This document shows positions 63,860 to 64,000 of a stretch of 64,000 bases of DNA, piece by piece. Position 1 is the first letter of the stretch. Every line of letters begins with the position of its first letter. Source of the stretch: Egibacter rhizosphaerae (GTDB taxonomy: Bacteria; Actinomycetota; Nitriliruptoria; Euzebyales; Egibacteraceae); contig NZ_CP036402.1 of the NCBI RefSeq assembly GCF_004322855.1, positions 4,310,001-4,374,000 on the forward strand, in the 5' to 3' direction. Made by a program: the position numbers and the translations under genes. A model generated the notes under the pieces. It saw only the letters and a list, made by a program, of their open reading frames with translations, was not told where the DNA came from and ran no database searches.

Positions 63860-64000
63860 GCGCCGCCCCGCCGGCGTCCCGGCGCGAGCAGTTACTGCAG
63901 CGCGCCGCCGAGCTCTTCCGCGAACGCGGATACCACGCCGTCGGCGTGGACGAGATCGCCGCGGCCGCGGGCATCACCGGGCCCGGCCTGTACCGGCACT
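63856..64000 (+). CDS. TetR-family regulator, N-terminal part only (window edge)
   Basis: The first 48 residues of a TetR protein are visible: an Ala/Arg leader, then LLQRAAELFRERGYHAVGVDEIAAAAGITGPGLYRH, the helix-turn-helix. The gene runs off the window. It overlaps the atuA stop (ATGA) and is presumably the local regulator of the carboxylase/atuA operon, as is common for such clusters. Confidence 0.85.
   Translation, partial: MSAAPPASRREQLLQRAAELFRERGYHAVGVDEIAAAAGITGPGLYRH

Overview
The window is a very GC-rich bacterial chromosome segment with many GTG starts and dense runs of 4-base GTGA/ATGA stop-start overlaps. Several markers point to a deep-branching actinobacterium: a GarA/OdhI-type FHA protein next to FtsR-like MerR and DUF151 genes in mycobacterial order, a DUF3039 protein, TlyA, AroH-type chorismate mutase and a short HrdB-like sigma factor. 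Placement near Nitriliruptoria or Acidimicrobiia-like lineages is my inference, not something the sequence proves.

Layout. 1-1190 holds the 3' part of a 23S rRNA gene, a 5S rRNA gene and a long terminator hairpin. 1255-10034 holds an MBL-fold hydrolase, a rhomboid protease, two small coiled-coil proteins, tlyA, a Kelch protein, nadK, recN and a very acidic lipoprotein. 10248-22804 is a housekeeping run: pyrG, a redoxin, a Nudix hydrolase, then xerD-deoA-scpA-scpB-rluB-aroH-tyrA-aroA-cmk-der, nearly all joined by 4-base overlaps. It covers chromosome segregation, the aromatic amino acid branch and GTPase functions.

22925-30735 is the accessory segment. A DUF3039 gene and tRNA-Pro(GGG) are followed by a minus-strand cluster fmdB-fmdA-amiS-CLC (formamidase, amide/urea channel, anion transporter). 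Divergent to it are an OFA-like MFS transporter, a MarR regulator and a cytoplasmic amide-sensor-like binding protein. Two abutting perfect palindromes sit in the divergent promoter region. Together these genes look like uptake, sensing and hydrolysis of short amides to ammonia and an organic anion, with anion export.

30862-37288 resembles the mycobacterial pgsA2-gcvH-garA-ftsR-DUF151-merR region, with a penicillin-binding D,D-carboxypeptidase inserted. 37358-41131 (minus strand) holds an M17 aminopeptidase homologue that has lost active-site residues, gpmA, a DUF411 lipoprotein and a TetR regulator. 41238-50180 is a mixed region with a pentapeptide protein, an ATP-dependent DNA ligase, SDRs, a 5'-3' exonuclease, a J-domain protein, an HhH-GPD glycosylase and a sigma-70 factor. 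50867-53995 is dapC-dapD-dapE, the succinylase branch of lysine/DAP synthesis. 54004-59090 holds a Mut7-C protein, a type II topoisomerase B subunit, a HAD phosphatase, fdhD and an OsmC protein.

59248-64000 is an acyl-CoA carboxylase/AtuA/TetR catabolic locus. Both carboxylase subunits have large internal in-frame losses, and the carboxyltransferase also has a frameshift. Short tandem repeats (15-36 bp units) recur in genes and spacers across the window. No CRISPR array, insertion sequence or phage module was seen.
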